Notes: generated by a model not told the origin, from the letters alone. A stretch of DNA of 64,000 bases from Pseudomonas putida (GCA_041071465.1 CP163498.1:3366001-3430000), one strand, 5' to 3'. Counted from the first letter of the stretch, positions 27,215 through 38,711 are shown. A program made the numbers and translations.

Positions 27215-28924
27215 ATGCGCATCGAACCTCGCCCTCTGCCGCCGACCCTGCCATTTCTGGGTAATCTGCCACCTTTGCTCACCCGTCTGTACGCCGCGCG
27301 CGGCGTGCAGAGCGAGGCCGAGCTGGACAAAAGCCTGGCGCGCCTGCTGCCGTACCAGCAGCTAAAGGGCATCGAGGCCGGTGTCGACCTGCTGGTCGAG
27401 GCGCTCGACCAGCGCCAGCGTATCCTCATTGTTGGCGATTTCGATGCCGACGGTGCCACCGCAAGCACCGTAGGGGTGCTGGGCCTGCGCCTACTGGGTG
27501 CGGCCCATGTCGATTACCTGGTACCCAACCGCTTCGAGTATGGCTATGGCCTGACCCCGGAAATCGTCGAAGTGGCGCTGCAACGCCAGCCGCAACTGCT
27601 GATTACCGTGGACAATGGCATTTCCAGCGTCGAGGGTGTGGCGGCGGCCAAGGCCGCTGGGCTCAAGGTGCTGGTCACCGACCATCACCTGCCAGGCCAG
27701 CAGTTGCCCGACGCAGACGCCATCATCAACCCCAATCAGCCGGGCTGTACGTTCCCCAGCAAGTCGTTGGCCGGGGTAGGGGTGATCTTCTACGTGCTGA
27801 TGGCCCTGCGCGCGCGACTGCGCAGCCTGGGCCGTTACGAGACGCAAGCACAGCCGAACATAGGCGAACTGCTCGACCTGGTCGCGTTGGGCAGCGTTGC
27901 CGACGTGGTGCCGCTGGATGCCAACAACCGCATCCTGGTGCACCAGGGCCTCGAGCGCATCCGCGCCGGTCGTGCCCGGCCAGGGCTGAAGGCGATTCTC
28001 GAAGTGGCCCGCCGCGATCACCGGCGTATCACCTCGACTGACCTGGGTTTCATCCTCGGCCCACGGCTGAACGCCGCCGGTCGCCTGGACGACATGAGCC
28101 TGGGCATTGAATGCCTGCTGTGCGAAGACGCGGCACTGGCCCAGGACATGGCCCAGCAGCTAGACGACCTGAACCAGGACCGCAAGTCCATCGAGCAGGG
28201 GATGCAACGCGAAGCCCTGGCCCAGCTCAAGGACCTGCCGGTCGAGTCGATGCCGTATGGTCTGTGTTTGTTCGATGCCGACTGGCACCAGGGTGTAATC
28301 GGTATTTTGGCGTCGCGCCTTAAAGAGCGTTATCACCGTCCAACCATTGCCTTTGCCGATGCCGGCGAAGGCATGCTGAAAGGCTCGGCGCGTTCGGTAC
28401 CAGGGTTCCATATCCGCGACGCGCTGGATGCCGTAGCGGCCCGCCACCCGCAACTGATCAGCAAATTCGGCGGCCACGCCATGGCGGCGGGGTTGTCGTT
28501 GTCTGAAGGCAATTTCCAGGCGTTTGCCGAGGCGTTCGACGAAGAAGTGCGGCGCCAGCTGCGCGAGGAAGACCTGACAGGCCGGCTGTTGTCTGATGGC
28601 AGCCTGGCCGTGGAGGAATTCCACCTCGACCTGGCCAAGGCCTTGCGCCATGCCGGGCCGTGGGGCCAGCATTTCCCCGAGCCGCTGTTTCACGGCGTGT
28701 TCCAACTGGTGGAGCAGCGCGTGGTGGGCGAGCGGCACCTGAAGGTGGTGCTCAAGAGCGAGTGTGGTTCGGTGCGACTGGATGGCATCGCCTTCGGCGT
28801 TGACCGCGAAGTGTGGCCGAACCCGACCGTGCGCTGGGTCGAACTGGCGTACAAGCTGGATGTGAACGAGTTTCGTGGCAATGAAAGTGTGCAGTTGATG
28901 ATTGCCCACATGGAGCCACGCTGA
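27215..28924 (+). CDS. recJ: Single-stranded-DNA-specific 5'-3' exonuclease RecJ
   Basis: A 569-residue DHH/DHHA1 exonuclease used in RecF-pathway recombination and mismatch repair. Motifs: VGDFDADGATAST (motif I/II), VTDHHLPG (DHH), LGPRLNAAGRLDDM and the DHHA1-domain FGGHAMAAGLSL. An OB-like C-terminal region completes the protein. Length is close to E. coli RecJ (577). A REP pair follows. Confidence 0.97.
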   Translation: MRIEPRPLPPTLPFLGNLPPLLTRLYAARGVQSEAELDKSLARLLPYQQLKGIEAGVDLLVEALDQRQRILIVGDFDADGATASTVGVLGLRLLGAAHVDYLVPNRFEYGYGLTPEIVEVALQRQPQLLITVDNGISSVEGVAAAKAAGLKVLVTDHHLPGQQLPDADAIINPNQPGCTFPSKSLAGVGVIFYVLMALRARLRSLGRYETQAQPNIGELLDLVALGSVADVVPLDANNRILVHQGLERIRAGRARPGLKAILEVARRDHRRITSTDLGFILGPRLNAAGRLDDMSLGIECLLCEDAALAQDMAQQLDDLNQDRKSIEQGMQREALAQLKDLPVESMPYGLCLFDADWHQGVIGILASRLKERYHRPTIAFADAGEGMLKGSARSVPGFHIRDALDAVAARHPQLISKFGGHAMAAGLSLSEGNFQAFAEAFDEEVRRQLREEDLTGRLLSDGSLAVEEFHLDLAKALRHAGPWGQHFPEPLFHGVFQLVEQRVVGERHLKVVLKSECGSVRLDGIAFGVDREVWPNPTVRWVELAYKLDVNEFRGNESVQLMIAHMEPR

Positions 28925-28973
28925 GCCCAACGCTCCCAGAGGGCCGGCGGCTGGTTCAGGGCTTGCGCAGTAC

Positions 28974-29056
28974 CTGTGGGAGCGGGTTTACCCGCGAACA
29001 CCGGCAAAGCCGGTGCCATTCACCGCGTCACATTCTTCACGGGTAAACCCGCCCCC
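28974..29056. repeat. Inverted pair of P. putida-type REP elements (BIME)
   Basis: Left core GCGGGTTTACCCGC (28982-28995, within CTGTGGGAGC...GAACA) and right inverted core CGGGTAAACCCGCC (29040-29053) flank the hairpin ACCGGC-AAA-GCCGGT (29000-29014). It lies in the recJ 3' region. Confidence 0.8.
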
Positions 29057-29073
29057 GGTGTCAGGTGCAACGG

Positions 29074-29331
29074 CTATTGACTGATCTCGGATTGTTTTTT
29101 CCGCTGCCGGTTTTGCCAGTGCATTACGCCTGCTGCGACAAACGAGGCCAAACCAAGCAGTGAGAAGAACACAATGCCTTCCACTGCTTCCCGGTTGTAC
29201 GTCTCGATCACATACACCAGATCTGAGTCGTAGGGAACATCTGAAATTCCTATCAGGTATGGGCCCGCTAAAATCTGCCTTTGACCGACCGCCAGCCACC
29301 CCAAAATCCCACGGAACATCCCCCCACCCAT
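29074..29331 (-). CDS. Small hypothetical membrane protein
   Basis: An 85-residue frame with two hydrophobic stretches (GILGWLAVG...ILAGPYLIGI and a clear helix GIVFFSLLGLASFVAAGVM) followed by a basic tail WQNRQRKKQSE, so the C-terminus is probably cytoplasmic. I do not recognise a family. An internal ATG at 29319 is an alternative start. It is convergent with recJ and divergent from the flavin oxidoreductase. Base composition is lower in GC than its neighbours. Confidence 0.5.
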   Translation of the reverse strand: MGGGMFRGILGWLAVGQRQILAGPYLIGISDVPYDSDLVYVIETYNREAVEGIVFFSLLGLASFVAAGVMHWQNRQRKKQSEISQ

Positions 29332-29427
29332 TCTGGTCTAGTCTGAAGTTATGACCGGACCTGGGCCAGGGACGTGCAATTGAGTGTCCGGGCCGGATCA
29401 CCATTGGAGTCCTTGGGAGGTGCCCTC

Positions 29428-30534
<1,107 letters not shown>

Positions 30535-30546
30535 TCCAGGCCTTTA

Positions 30547-30590
30547 CGCGGTTGTTGTAGGAACGCATGCGCGCACCTACAACAACCGCG
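30547..30590. terminator. Long perfect inverted repeat between convergent genes
   Basis: 15-bp perfect arms CGCGGTTGTTGTAGG (30547-30561) and CCTACAACAACCGCG (30576-30590), 14-base loop. It sits between the converging oxidoreductase and aldehyde dehydrogenase genes. No T-run follows, so it may work as a bidirectional 3'-end hairpin; the GTTGTAGGA/TCCTACAAC motif also resembles REP flanks. Confidence 0.65.
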
Positions 30591-30603
30591 TATGTTCAGC
30601 GGG

Positions 30604-32028
30604 CTAGTGCTTGATCATCACATGCCGCACGCAGGTGTAATCCTCAAGCCCATACATCGACATGTCCTTCCCATACCCTGAGTGCTTCTGCCCGCCATGG
30701 GGCATTTCACTGACCAGCATGAAGTGGGTATTCACCCAAGTGCAGCCGTACTGCAAGCGCGCCGCCAGGCGGTGGGCGCGGCCTGTGTCGCGGGTCCATA
30801 CCGATGAGGCCAGGCCGTAGTTGGAGTCGTTGGCCCATTCCAGCGCCTGCGCTTCATCGGTAAAGCGGGTGACCGATACCACTGGGCCGAACACTTCGTT
30901 GCGCACGATCTCGTCGTCCTGCTGGGCATCCGCCAGCACGGTCGGCTCGAAGAAGAAGCCGTCGCCGTCAATCGCCTTGCCACCGGTTACCAGGCGAATG
31001 TGCGGCTGGGCGATGGCCCGCTGCACCAAGCCTGCGACCTTGTCGCGGTGCTGGGCACTGATCAGCGGCCCCAGCTCGGTGTCCTCGGCCTCCTGCAGGC
31101 CGGGCTTGAGGCTGGCGACGGCTTCACCCAGGCGCTCGACGAAGCGTTCGTAGATGCCGTCCTGCACATACAGGCGGCAGGCAGCGGTGCAGTCCTGGCC
31201 GGCGTTGTAGAAGCCGAAGGTGCGGATGCCATCGATAGCGGCGTCGATGTCGGCGTCGTCGAACACCAGTACAGGGGCCTTGCCGCCCAGCTCCATGTGC
31301 ATGCGCTTCACACTGTCGGCGGTGGCACTGATGATGTGTGCACCCGTGGGGATCGAGCCGGTCAGCGACACCATGCGCACCTTTGGATGGTTGACCAGCG
31401 GGTTGCCGACGGTCTGGCCGCGGCCAAACAGAATGTTCAGTACACCCGGTGGCAGCAGGTCCTGGGCCAGCTCGCCCAGGCGCAGGGCCGTCAGCGGGGT
31501 CATTTCGGAGGGTTTGATCACCACGGTATTGCCGGCTGCCAGGGCCGGGGCGATCTTCCAGGCCAGCATCATCAATGGGTAGTTCCACGGGGCAATCGAG
31601 GCCACCACACCCAGCGGGTCGCGACGGATCATCGAGGTGTGGCCTGGCAGGTATTCGCCGGCCGCCAAGCCGCCCAGGCAACGCGCCGCACCGGCGAAGT
31701 AGCGGAACACATCGGCAATCGCCGGGATTTCGTCGTTCAGCGCGGCGCTCAGGGGCTTGCCGCAGTTCTGAGATTCCAGCCGGGCCAGTTCATCGCCGTG
31801 GGCTTCGATGGCGTCCGCCAGCGCCAGCAAGGTTTGCGAGCGGTCTTTGGGGCTGGTTTGCGACCAGCTGTCGAAAGCCTGGTCGGCGGCGCGCACGGCG
31901 CTGTCCACCTGGGCCTCGGTGGCTTCGTTGATCTGCGCCAGGGCGGTGCCCTGCGCCGGGTCGAGCACGGTCCAGGCGGGGCCTTGGCCCGCGACCAGTT
32001 GGCCATTGATCAGCATCTGCGTTTGCAT
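30604..32028 (-). CDS. Gamma-aminobutyraldehyde dehydrogenase (PatD/YdcW-like)
   Basis: A 474-residue NAD-dependent aldehyde dehydrogenase. Catalytic Cys in [13 protein letters not shown], general-base Glu in MELGGKAPV, and [20 protein letters not shown] for cofactor binding. The GQDC form is typical of aminobutyraldehyde dehydrogenases. Its place as last gene of a ydcSTUV polyamine transporter operon supports oxidation of 4-aminobutanal (from putrescine) to GABA. ATG 32028 has GGAGGAG 7 bases upstream; an ATG at 32049 overlaps the ydcV stop and is less likely. Confidence 0.88.
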   Translation of the reverse strand: MQTQMLINGQLVAGQGPAWTVLDPAQGTALAQINEATEAQVDSAVRAADQAFDSWSQTSPKDRSQTLLALADAIEAHGDELARLESQNCGKPLSAALNDEIPAIADVFRYFAGAARCLGGLAAGEYLPGHTSMIRRDPLGVVASIAPWNYPLMMLAWKIAPALAAGNTVVIKPSEMTPLTALRLGELAQDLLPPGVLNILFGRGQTVGNPLVNHPKVRMVSLTGSIPTGAHIISATADSVKRMHMELGGKAPVLVFDDADIDAAIDGIRTFGFYNAGQDCTAACRLYVQDGIYERFVERLGEAVASLKPGLQEAEDTELGPLISAQHRDKVAGLVQRAIAQPHIRLVTGGKAIDGDGFFFEPTVLADAQQDDEIVRNEVFGPVVSVTRFTDEAQALEWANDSNYGLASSVWTRDTGRAHRLAARLQYGCTWVNTHFMLVSEMPHGGQKHSGYGKDMSMYGLEDYTCVRHVMIKH

Positions 32029-32045
32029 CGGGGACTCCTCCAGGG

Positions 32046-32852
32046 TCATTTGCCACTGCCCGCGACGCTTTCGCCGCCACGGGTCAGGTAATAGGCGCCA
32101 AGGATTGGCAGCATGGTCACCAGCATCACCAGCATGGCGACCACGTTGGTCACCGGTACGTCACGCGGGCGGCTGAGTTGGTTGAGCAGCCAGATCGGCA
32201 GCGTGCGTTCGTGGCCGGCGGTGAAGGTGGTGACGATGATTTCATCGAACGACAGGGCAAAGGCCAGCATGCCGCCGGCCAGCAGCGCCGAACCGAGGTT
32301 GGGCAGGATGATGTAGCGGAAGGTCTGCCAGCCATCGGCGCCCAGGTCCATCGACGCTTCGATCAGGCTCTGCGAGGTGCGCCGCAGGCGGGCGATCACG
32401 TTGTTGTAGACGATCACCACGCAGAACGTGGCGTGGCCGACCACGATGGTGAACACACCAGGCTCGATCCCCAAGGTCTTGAACGCCGAGAGCAGGGCGA
32501 TGCCGGTGATGATGCCGGGCAGGGCGATGGGCAGGATCAGCATCAGCGAAATGCTCTCCTTGCCGAAAAAGCTGCGCCGGTACAGCGCAGCCGAGGCTAG
32601 TGTGCCCAGTACCAGCGCGATCAGCGTGGCGAGGCAGGCCACCTGCAGTGACAGCTTGATTGCCTCCAGCACATCGGGCCGGGCGAAGGCCACGCCAATC
32701 CACTTCAGGGTGAAGCCCTTGGGCGGGAAGCTGAACGCCGCGTCTTCGGTGTTGAAGGCGTACAGAAAGATGATCAGGATCGGGAAGTGCAGGAACAGCA
32801 ACCCGCCCCAGGCCGCCAGGCGCAGCCCCGGTGATGCTTTTTCAGAGTGCAT
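32046..32852 (-). CDS. ydcV: ABC transporter permease, spermidine/putrescine type (YdcV/PotC-like)
   Basis: A 268-residue inner-membrane permease with six predicted helices and the EAA loop ([21 protein letters not shown]). Second permease of the importer; it overlaps the ydcU-like gene by 11 bases and ends 17 bases before the aldehyde dehydrogenase start. The symbol follows the E. coli ydcSTUVW order. Confidence 0.88.
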   Translation of the reverse strand: MHSEKASPGLRLAAWGGLLFLHFPILIIFLYAFNTEDAAFSFPPKGFTLKWIGVAFARPDVLEAIKLSLQVACLATLIALVLGTLASAALYRRSFFGKESISLMLILPIALPGIITGIALLSAFKTLGIEPGVFTIVVGHATFCVVIVYNNVIARLRRTSQSLIEASMDLGADGWQTFRYIILPNLGSALLAGGMLAFALSFDEIIVTTFTAGHERTLPIWLLNQLSRPRDVPVTNVVAMLVMLVTMLPILGAYYLTRGGESVAGSGK

Positions 32853-33753
32853 CGAAGGCCCCCAGGCGCTTGACGATGGACAGGTACACCGCGATTAGCA
32901 CGATGGGCACCAAGGTGAACGCGGCAGCCATCGGCATGTTGCCAATCGCCCCCTGCTGGGCATAGACCATGCTGCCGATGAAGTAACCGGGTGGGCCGAC
33001 CAGTTGCGGCACGATGAAGTCGCCCAGGGTGAGCGAGAAGGTAAAGATCGAGCCGGCGGCGATGCCGGGGATAGATAACGGCAGGATCACCTGCACGAAC
33101 GTTTGCCCCGGCCGTGCGCCGAGGTCGGCCGAAGCTTGCAGCAGCGACGGTGGCAAGCGCTCCAGCGAGGCCTGGATGGGCAGGATCATGAACGGCAGCC
33201 AGATGTACACGAACACCAGAAAGCGCCCCAGGTGCGAGGTCGACAGCGTGCTGCCGCCCACGCCCGGCACCGCCAACACCGCCTGCAGCAGGGCATCCAG
33301 GTGCAACAACTGGACGAACCACTGGGCCACGCCGCCCTTGGCCAACAGCAGGGTCCAGGCATAGGTTTTGACGATATAGCTGGCCCACATCGGCATCATC
33401 ACCGCGATGTAGAAAAATGCCTTGGTCTTGCCGCTGGTATAGCGCGCCATGTAGTAGGCGATGGGGAAGGCCAGCACCGCACTGGCCAGCGACACCGCCA
33501 CTGCCATGCCCAGGGTGCGCAGGATGATGTCGAAGTTCGACGGGTTGAACAGCGCGGCGAAGTTGCCCAGGGTCAGGTCCGGGGTCACCGCCATGGTGAA
33601 ATCGTCGAAGGTATAGAAACCCTGCCACAGCAGGTTCAGCAGCGAGCCCAGGTAGATTGCGCCGAACCAGGTCAGCGGCGGTATCAATAGCAGTGCCAGG
33701 TACAGGTTGGGGCGCCGGTACAGCAGGTTGGACAGGCCGCGCAGTGTGCTCAT
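32842..33753 (-). CDS. ydcU: ABC transporter permease, spermidine/putrescine type (YdcU/PotB-like)
   Basis: A 303-residue permease with about six membrane helices and an EAA loop ([20 protein letters not shown]). Longer N-terminus than YdcV, as in PotB-type subunits. It pairs with YdcV to form the channel and starts one base after the ATPase gene ends. Confidence 0.88.
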   Translation of the reverse strand: MSTLRGLSNLLYRRPNLYLALLLIPPLTWFGAIYLGSLLNLLWQGFYTFDDFTMAVTPDLTLGNFAALFNPSNFDIILRTLGMAVAVSLASAVLAFPIAYYMARYTSGKTKAFFYIAVMMPMWASYIVKTYAWTLLLAKGGVAQWFVQLLHLDALLQAVLAVPGVGGSTLSTSHLGRFLVFVYIWLPFMILPIQASLERLPPSLLQASADLGARPGQTFVQVILPLSIPGIAAGSIFTFSLTLGDFIVPQLVGPPGYFIGSMVYAQQGAIGNMPMAAAFTLVPIVLIAVYLSIVKRLGAFDAL

Positions 33754-33754
33754 G

Positions 33755-34786
33755 TCAGCGGCCCTCGGTTTCCTGCAGCACCGTCATTGCCTCGCGGGGC
33801 CAGTGCGCCTGCAGCCGCTGCCCGGTCTGCCAGGCCTGTGCCTGTGCCTGCCAGCGGTCGTTGGCCTGGCTTACCGCCAGCAGTTGGCCGTTGTCCAATT
33901 GCAGCTCGTAGCGGGTGGCGCTGCCCTGGTACTGGATATCGCGCAACAGGCCGCTTACCTGCACTTCGTGGCTGGTGACCACAAGGTCGCCCAGGCGGAT
34001 GTGCTCGGGACGGATGGAGAAGGGGGCCGGGCTGCCGTTGAGCTGCATGGCCAGCTCGCCACGTACCACGTTGGAGGTGCCGACGAATTCGGCGACGAAG
34101 GTGGTGGCGGGCTTCATGTACAGATTGCGCGGGGTGTCGACCTGTTCGATGCGGCCACGGTTGAACACCGCGACCCGGTCGGACATCGACAGCGCTTCGG
34201 TCTGGTCGTGGGTGACGAAGATGAAGGTGATGCCCAGCTGGCGTTGCAGCTTTTTCAGCTCCCCTTGCATCTGTTCGCGCAACTTCAGGTCCAGTGCGCC
34301 CAGCGGCTCGTCCAGCAGCAGCACGCGCGGCCGGTTGACCAGTGCACGGGCCAGGGCCACACGCTGGCGCTGGCCGCCAGACAGTTGCGCTGGTTTGCGC
34401 GTGCCGTAGCCGGCCAGGGCCACCATGGCCAGGGCTTCTTCGGCGCGACTATGGCGTTCGGCCTTGGCCACGCCCTTTACCTTCAGGCCATAGGCGATGT
34501 TGTCCAACACGTTCATGTGCGGGAACAGTGCGTAGTCCTGGAACACGGTGTTGACGTCACGTTGGTAGGGCGGCATGCCAGCGGCCTCCACCCCGTGGAT
34601 GCGGATTGAACCGCTGGAGGGTTGTTCGAAGCCGGCGATCAGGCGCAGGCAAGTGGTCTTGCCCGAGCCGGAAGGGCCAAGCATGGAGAAGAACTCGCCA
34701 TCGATGATATCGATGCTGACCTGGTCGACGGCCTTGACCTCGCCGAAGGTGCGGGAAACCTGGGTGAACTGGACGGCTAGGGGCAT
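33755..34786 (-). CDS. ydcT: ABC transporter ATP-binding protein, polyamine type (YdcT/PotA-like)
   Basis: A 343-residue ATPase. Walker A LGPSGSGKTTCLR, signature LSGGQRQRVALARAL, Walker B RVLLLDEPLGALD, and H-loop FVTHDQTEAL are all present. The C-terminal TOBE-like region (about 265-343) is typical of PotA/CysA-type ATPases. The frame is open upstream to 34864 but that region covers a REP hairpin; the ATG at 34786 begins the normal N-terminus. Confidence 0.92.
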   Translation of the reverse strand: MPLAVQFTQVSRTFGEVKAVDQVSIDIIDGEFFSMLGPSGSGKTTCLRLIAGFEQPSSGSIRIHGVEAAGMPPYQRDVNTVFQDYALFPHMNVLDNIAYGLKVKGVAKAERHSRAEEALAMVALAGYGTRKPAQLSGGQRQRVALARALVNRPRVLLLDEPLGALDLKLREQMQGELKKLQRQLGITFIFVTHDQTEALSMSDRVAVFNRGRIEQVDTPRNLYMKPATTFVAEFVGTSNVVRGELAMQLNGSPAPFSIRPEHIRLGDLVVTSHEVQVSGLLRDIQYQGSATRYELQLDNGQLLAVSQANDRWQAQAQAWQTGQRLQAHWPREAMTVLQETEGR

Positions 34787-34813
34787 GCGTGGGCTCCGGG
34801 CAATGGGCTTGCT

Positions 34814-34861
34814 CCTGATCCTGCCTTTGCGCGGGTAAACCCGCGAAAAGGCAGGATCAGG
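34814..34861. repeat. REP-containing stem-loop between ydcS and ydcT
   Basis: Outer 15-bp perfect arms CCTGATCCTGCCTTT (34814-34828) and AAAGGCAGGATCAGG (34847-34861) enclose a REP core GCGGGTAAACCCGC. It lies after the binding-protein gene and before the ATPase gene, a position where such hairpins often protect the upstream message and lower downstream expression. Confidence 0.8.
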
Positions 34862-34874
34862 CATTCAGGCAACC

Positions 34875-36026
34875 TCAGCGCCCACCCATGATTGCAATGT
34901 AGTCCTGGGTCCAGCGGCTATACGGCACGAACTTGCCGCCCTGGGCCTGTGGGGTTTTCCAGAAGGCAATCTTGTCGAAATTGTCGAAGCCATTGGTCTT
35001 GCAGCCCTCGGCGCCCAGCAATTGGCTGCCTGTACAGGCAGCCGGCACCGCCGGCAACGAGCCGAACCAGGCCGCCACGTCGCCCTGCACCTTCGGCTGC
35101 AGCGACCAGTCCATCCACTTGTAGGCGCAGTTGGGGTGCTTGGCCTCGGCGTGCAGCATGGTGGTGTCGGCCCAGCCGGTCGCACCCTCCTTGGGAATGG
35201 TCGAGGCCACTGGCTGGTTCTCGGCCTTCAGGCCATTGACCATGTAGCCCCATGAACTGGAGGCGACCACGCCTTCGTTCTTCACGTCGCTCATCTGCAC
35301 CGTGGCGTCATGCCAGTAGCGGTGGATCAGCGGTTGCTGCTGGCGCAGCAGTTCCAGCACGGCCTTGTATTGCTCCTCGTTCAGTTCGTACGGGTCCTTG
35401 ATACCCAGTTCGGGCTTGGCCGACTTCAAGTACAGGGCGGCGTCGGCGATGTAGATCGGCCCGTCATAGGCTTGCACGCGCCCCTTGTTCGGTTTGCCGT
35501 CAGGCAGCTCCTGCGGCTGGAACACAACGCTCCAGCTGGTTGGCGCCTGCTTGAAGGTATTGGTGTTGTACAGCAGCACGTTCGGCCCCCATTGATACGG
35601 GGTGCCATACACTTGCTTGTCGACCACGTACCAGCCGCCGTTCTGCAGGCGTGGGTCGATGTTTTTCCAGTTGGGGATCAAGGCGGTGTTGATCGGCTGT
35701 ACGCGCTTGCCGACGATCAGCCGCAGCGAGGCGTCGCCCGAGGCGGTCACCAGGTCATAGCCGCCCTTGGTCATCAGGCTGACCATTTCGTCCGAGGTGG
35801 CGGCGGTTTTCACGCTGACCTTGCAGCCGGTTTCCTTCTCGAAACCGGTCACCCAGTCGTAGGCCTTGTCGCTTTCACCGCGCTCGATGTAGCCGGGCCA
35901 GGCGACGATGTCCAGGCGCCCCTCACCGGCCCCCAGGGCCTTGGGCGGTTCGGCGGCCTGCAGGCTGGCGCTGGCCAGCACGGCGCCAGTCATGGCGCCG
36001 AGCAATGCGGTCTTGTGCACTGACAT
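34875..36026 (-). CDS. ydcS: ABC transporter substrate-binding protein, polyamine type (YdcS/PotD-like)
   Basis: A 383-residue periplasmic binding protein with signal peptide (about 1-25, ending LQAAEPP). PotD-like fold: LDIVAWPGYIERGE at the N-terminus, PYQWGPNVLLYNTNTF in the middle, and SSWGYMVNGLKAENQPV near the hinge. It delivers polyamines or a GABA-related amine to the YdcTUV transporter. SD AGAGGGAACACC precedes the ATG. First gene of the operon, followed by a REP stem-loop. Confidence 0.9.
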   Translation of the reverse strand: MSVHKTALLGAMTGAVLASASLQAAEPPKALGAGEGRLDIVAWPGYIERGESDKAYDWVTGFEKETGCKVSVKTAATSDEMVSLMTKGGYDLVTASGDASLRLIVGKRVQPINTALIPNWKNIDPRLQNGGWYVVDKQVYGTPYQWGPNVLLYNTNTFKQAPTSWSVVFQPQELPDGKPNKGRVQAYDGPIYIADAALYLKSAKPELGIKDPYELNEEQYKAVLELLRQQQPLIHRYWHDATVQMSDVKNEGVVASSSWGYMVNGLKAENQPVASTIPKEGATGWADTTMLHAEAKHPNCAYKWMDWSLQPKVQGDVAAWFGSLPAVPAACTGSQLLGAEGCKTNGFDNFDKIAFWKTPQAQGGKFVPYSRWTQDYIAIMGGR

Positions 36027-36243
36027 GGTGTTCCCTCTTCTTGGCGATCTTGTTCGGGGCAGTCATCAAGCAAGCGGTGAAGCAATCGTTATAAGCGTAG
36101 TGCGCGGGTGCGAGGTATTGGCGATATCGAGTCTAGTTGGCTTTTTGCCAGCTAACGCAACATCCGGAAGCAAATCCCTGCATGGCGTGTGCTGCGCCAA
36201 GCCTTACTCTGGCGCTTGAATCTTCTTACGTGGAGACACGCGC

Positions 36244-36924
36244 ATGAATACTCGGGGTTTGCTTGATCAGCTCCTCAAGTCCGGCCAGCAATTGCTTGAA
36301 AAACAAGGCGGCGCCAACAAGCCTGGCGGCGCGTCAGGCGGGCTTGGCGGGCTGTTGTCTGGAGCAGGCGGCGGCCTGTTGGGTGGGGGGGCGCTGGGCT
36401 TGTTGCTGGGGAACAAGAAGGCGCGCAAGTACGGCGGCAAGGCTCTGACTTACGGTGGCTTGGCCGCGCTGGGCGTGTTGGCCTACAAAGCTTACGGCAA
36501 CTGGCAGGCCAATCAGCGGGTAGCTGCAAGCGAGCCGCAAACCGTCGACCGCCTGCCGCCGGCCCAGGTCGAGCAGCACAGCCAGGCGGTGCTGAGGGCG
36601 CTGGTGGCAGCGGCCAAGTCCGATGGCCATATCGACGAGCGCGAGCGGGCGTTGATCGAGGGCGAGTTCACCCGCCTGGACAGCGACCGCGAATTGCAGC
36701 ACTGGCTGCATGCCGAGTTGAACAAGCCGCTGGACCCGGCTGAAGTGGCCCGCGCCGCGCAAACGCCGGAGATGGCTGCCGAGATGTACCTGGCCAGCGT
36801 GATGATGGTCGACGAGGAAAACTTCATGGAGCGGGCCTACCTGGACGAGCTGGCCCGTCAGTTGCGCCTGGACCCAGGCTTGCGCCAGGCGCTGGATAGC
36901 CAGGCGCGGCTTGCCGCAGGTTAG
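36244..36924 (+). CDS. DUF533 family protein (YebE-like, TerB-related)
   Basis: A 226-residue inner-membrane-associated protein. A Gly-rich segment (about 27-58) leads to a hydrophobic helix (GGLAALGVLAYKAY, about 72-86), and a soluble TerB-like helical domain (about 110-225; LRALVAAAKSDGHIDERERALIE). This matches YebE/DUF533; function is not established. SD GGAGA is present, and a hairpin terminator follows directly. Confidence 0.85.
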   Translation: MNTRGLLDQLLKSGQQLLEKQGGANKPGGASGGLGGLLSGAGGGLLGGGALGLLLGNKKARKYGGKALTYGGLAALGVLAYKAYGNWQANQRVAASEPQTVDRLPPAQVEQHSQAVLRALVAAAKSDGHIDERERALIEGEFTRLDSDRELQHWLHAELNKPLDPAEVARAAQTPEMAAEMYLASVMMVDEENFMERAYLDELARQLRLDPGLRQALDSQARLAAG

Positions 36925-36929
36925 TGATC

Positions 36930-36948
36930 GGGGCCGCGCAGCGGCCCC
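36930..36948 (+). terminator. Hairpin terminator after the DUF533 gene
   Basis: GGGGCCGC (36930-36937) / GCGGCCCC (36941-36948), loop GCA, then AATTG. Same hairpin family as at 8882 and 23356. Confidence 0.78.
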
Positions 36949-37083
36949 AATTGCCTTTGCCCAAATGGCGTGTCCATCAGCACTGCTGCCTGTTTACCCT
37001 TCACTTCACCCGCAAAACCGTAAGGCCTCTAGGCTATACTTCGGCGATTTTTCCCGCTCGTTGTGAATTCCTGAGGGCTGAAT

Positions 37084-38706
37084 GTGAAAAACTGGACCTT
37101 GCGCCAACGGATCCTGGCAAGTTTCGCCGTGATCATCGCCATCATGCTGCTGATGATCGTGGCCGCCTATTCGCGGTTGGTGACCATCGAAACCGCCGAA
37201 GAGGCGGTAGGGACCGACAGCATTCCCGGGGTCTACTACAGCTCGATGATCCGCAGCGCCTGGGTCGATAGCTACGTCACCAGCCAGCAACTGGTGGGCC
37301 TGTCCAACCACCGTGAAATCACTTCGGCCGACATGGAGCTGTTCAAAAGCTTCGAAGACCGGCTCAAGCAACACATGGCCAGCTACCAGGCCACCATCCA
37401 GGACAAGGATGATCAAACCCGCTTCGACAACTTCGTGCAGTTGGAAGAGGGCTACCTGAAGATCGTCAACCAGGTGCTGGATACTTACCGCCAGCACAAC
37501 TACGCCGAAGCCGAACGGCTGATCATCGAAGTGCTGACCCCGGCCTGGGTAGATGGGCGCAAGCACTTGAATGAAGTGATCGAGAACAACCGGGCATCAG
37601 CCGACGCCGCCACCAACGAGATCGTCAGCGCCGTGAGCACGGCCAAGGGCAGCATGGTCGTTTCGCTGCTGCTGGCAATCGTTGCCGCTGGCATCTGCGG
37701 CTTGCTGCTGATGCGCGCCATCACCGCGCCCATGCAACGTATCGTGCATGCCCTCGACAAGCTGCGCTCGGGCGACCTGAGCATGCGCCTGAGCCTGGAC
37801 CGCAAGGACGAGTTCGGTGCCATCGAAAGCGGTTTCAACGAGATGGCCGAAGCACTGGCCAACCTGGTAGCCCAGGCGCAACGTTCGTCGGTGCAGGTGA
37901 CCACCTCGGTTACCGAAATTGCCGCCACGTCCAAGCAACAGCAGGCCACCGCCACCGAAACGGCCGCCACCACCACCGAAATCGGCGCCACCTCGCGAGA
38001 AATCGCCGCCACTTCGCGCGACCTGGTGCGCACCATGACCGAAGTGACGACCGCCGCTGACCAGGCTTCCAGCCTGGCAGGCTCCGGGCAGCAGGGCCTG
38101 GCGCGCATGGAAGAGACCATGCACCAGGTGATGGGCGCAGCCGATCTGGTCAACGCCAAGCTTGGCATCCTCAACGAGAAAGCCAGCAACATCACCCAGA
38201 TGGTGGTCACCATCGTCAAGGTTGCCGACCAGACCAACCTGCTGTCGCTCAACGCCGCCATCGAGGCAGAAAAGGCCGGCGAATATGGTCGCGGCTTTGC
38301 CGTGGTCGCCACCGAAGTGCGCCGCCTGGCCGACCAGACCGCCGTCGCCACCTACGACATCGAGCAGATGGTGCGCGAGATCCAGTCGGCCGTGTCGGCT
38401 GGGGTCATGGGCATGGACAAGTTCTCCGAAGAAGTGCGCCGCGGCATGTTCGAAGTACAACAGGTGGGCGAGCAGCTCAGCCAGATCATCCACCAGGTGC
38501 AGGCCCTGGCACCGCGCGTGCTGATGGTCAACGAAGGCATGCAGGCCCAGGCCACCGGTGCCGAGCAGATCAACCAGGCGCTGGCCCAGCTCAGCGATGC
38601 CAGCACCCAGACCGTCGAGTCGCTGCGCCAGGCCAGTTTTGCCATCGATGAGCTAAGCCAGGTGGCCGCGGGCCTGCGTGGCGGCGTGTCGCGCTTCAAA
38701 GTCTGA
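37084..38706 (+). CDS. wspA: Methyl-accepting chemotaxis protein WspA
   Basis: A 540-residue membrane receptor of the Wsp surface-sensing system. TM1 about 11-30, periplasmic four-helix-type sensor about 31-188, TM2 about 190-212, HAMP about 213-265, and a cytoplasmic signalling domain with the hairpin tip [20 protein letters not shown]. Ala/Thr-rich methylation helices flank the tip. The start is a GTG at 37084 after CTGAGGGCTGAAT. It heads the operon; identity is fixed by the following wspBCDEF-R order. Confidence 0.95.
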   Translation: MKNWTLRQRILASFAVIIAIMLLMIVAAYSRLVTIETAEEAVGTDSIPGVYYSSMIRSAWVDSYVTSQQLVGLSNHREITSADMELFKSFEDRLKQHMASYQATIQDKDDQTRFDNFVQLEEGYLKIVNQVLDTYRQHNYAEAERLIIEVLTPAWVDGRKHLNEVIENNRASADAATNEIVSAVSTAKGSMVVSLLLAIVAAGICGLLLMRAITAPMQRIVHALDKLRSGDLSMRLSLDRKDEFGAIESGFNEMAEALANLVAQAQRSSVQVTTSVTEIAATSKQQQATATETAATTTEIGATSREIAATSRDLVRTMTEVTTAADQASSLAGSGQQGLARMEETMHQVMGAADLVNAKLGILNEKASNITQMVVTIVKVADQTNLLSLNAAIEAEKAGEYGRGFAVVATEVRRLADQTAVATYDIEQMVREIQSAVSAGVMGMDKFSEEVRRGMFEVQQVGEQLSQIIHQVQALAPRVLMVNEGMQAQATGAEQINQALAQLSDASTQTVESLRQASFAIDELSQVAAGLRGGVSRFKV

Positions 38707-38711
38707 CCGCG

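Noticed and set aside
28974-29056. Possible CRISPR repeats
   Set aside because: Only two inverted copies, no spacers of equal length, sequence matches REP elements.
36027-36243. A sigma-54 promoter upstream of ydcS
   Set aside because: TGGCAAAAAGCC on the minus strand lacks the -12 GC at the needed spacing.
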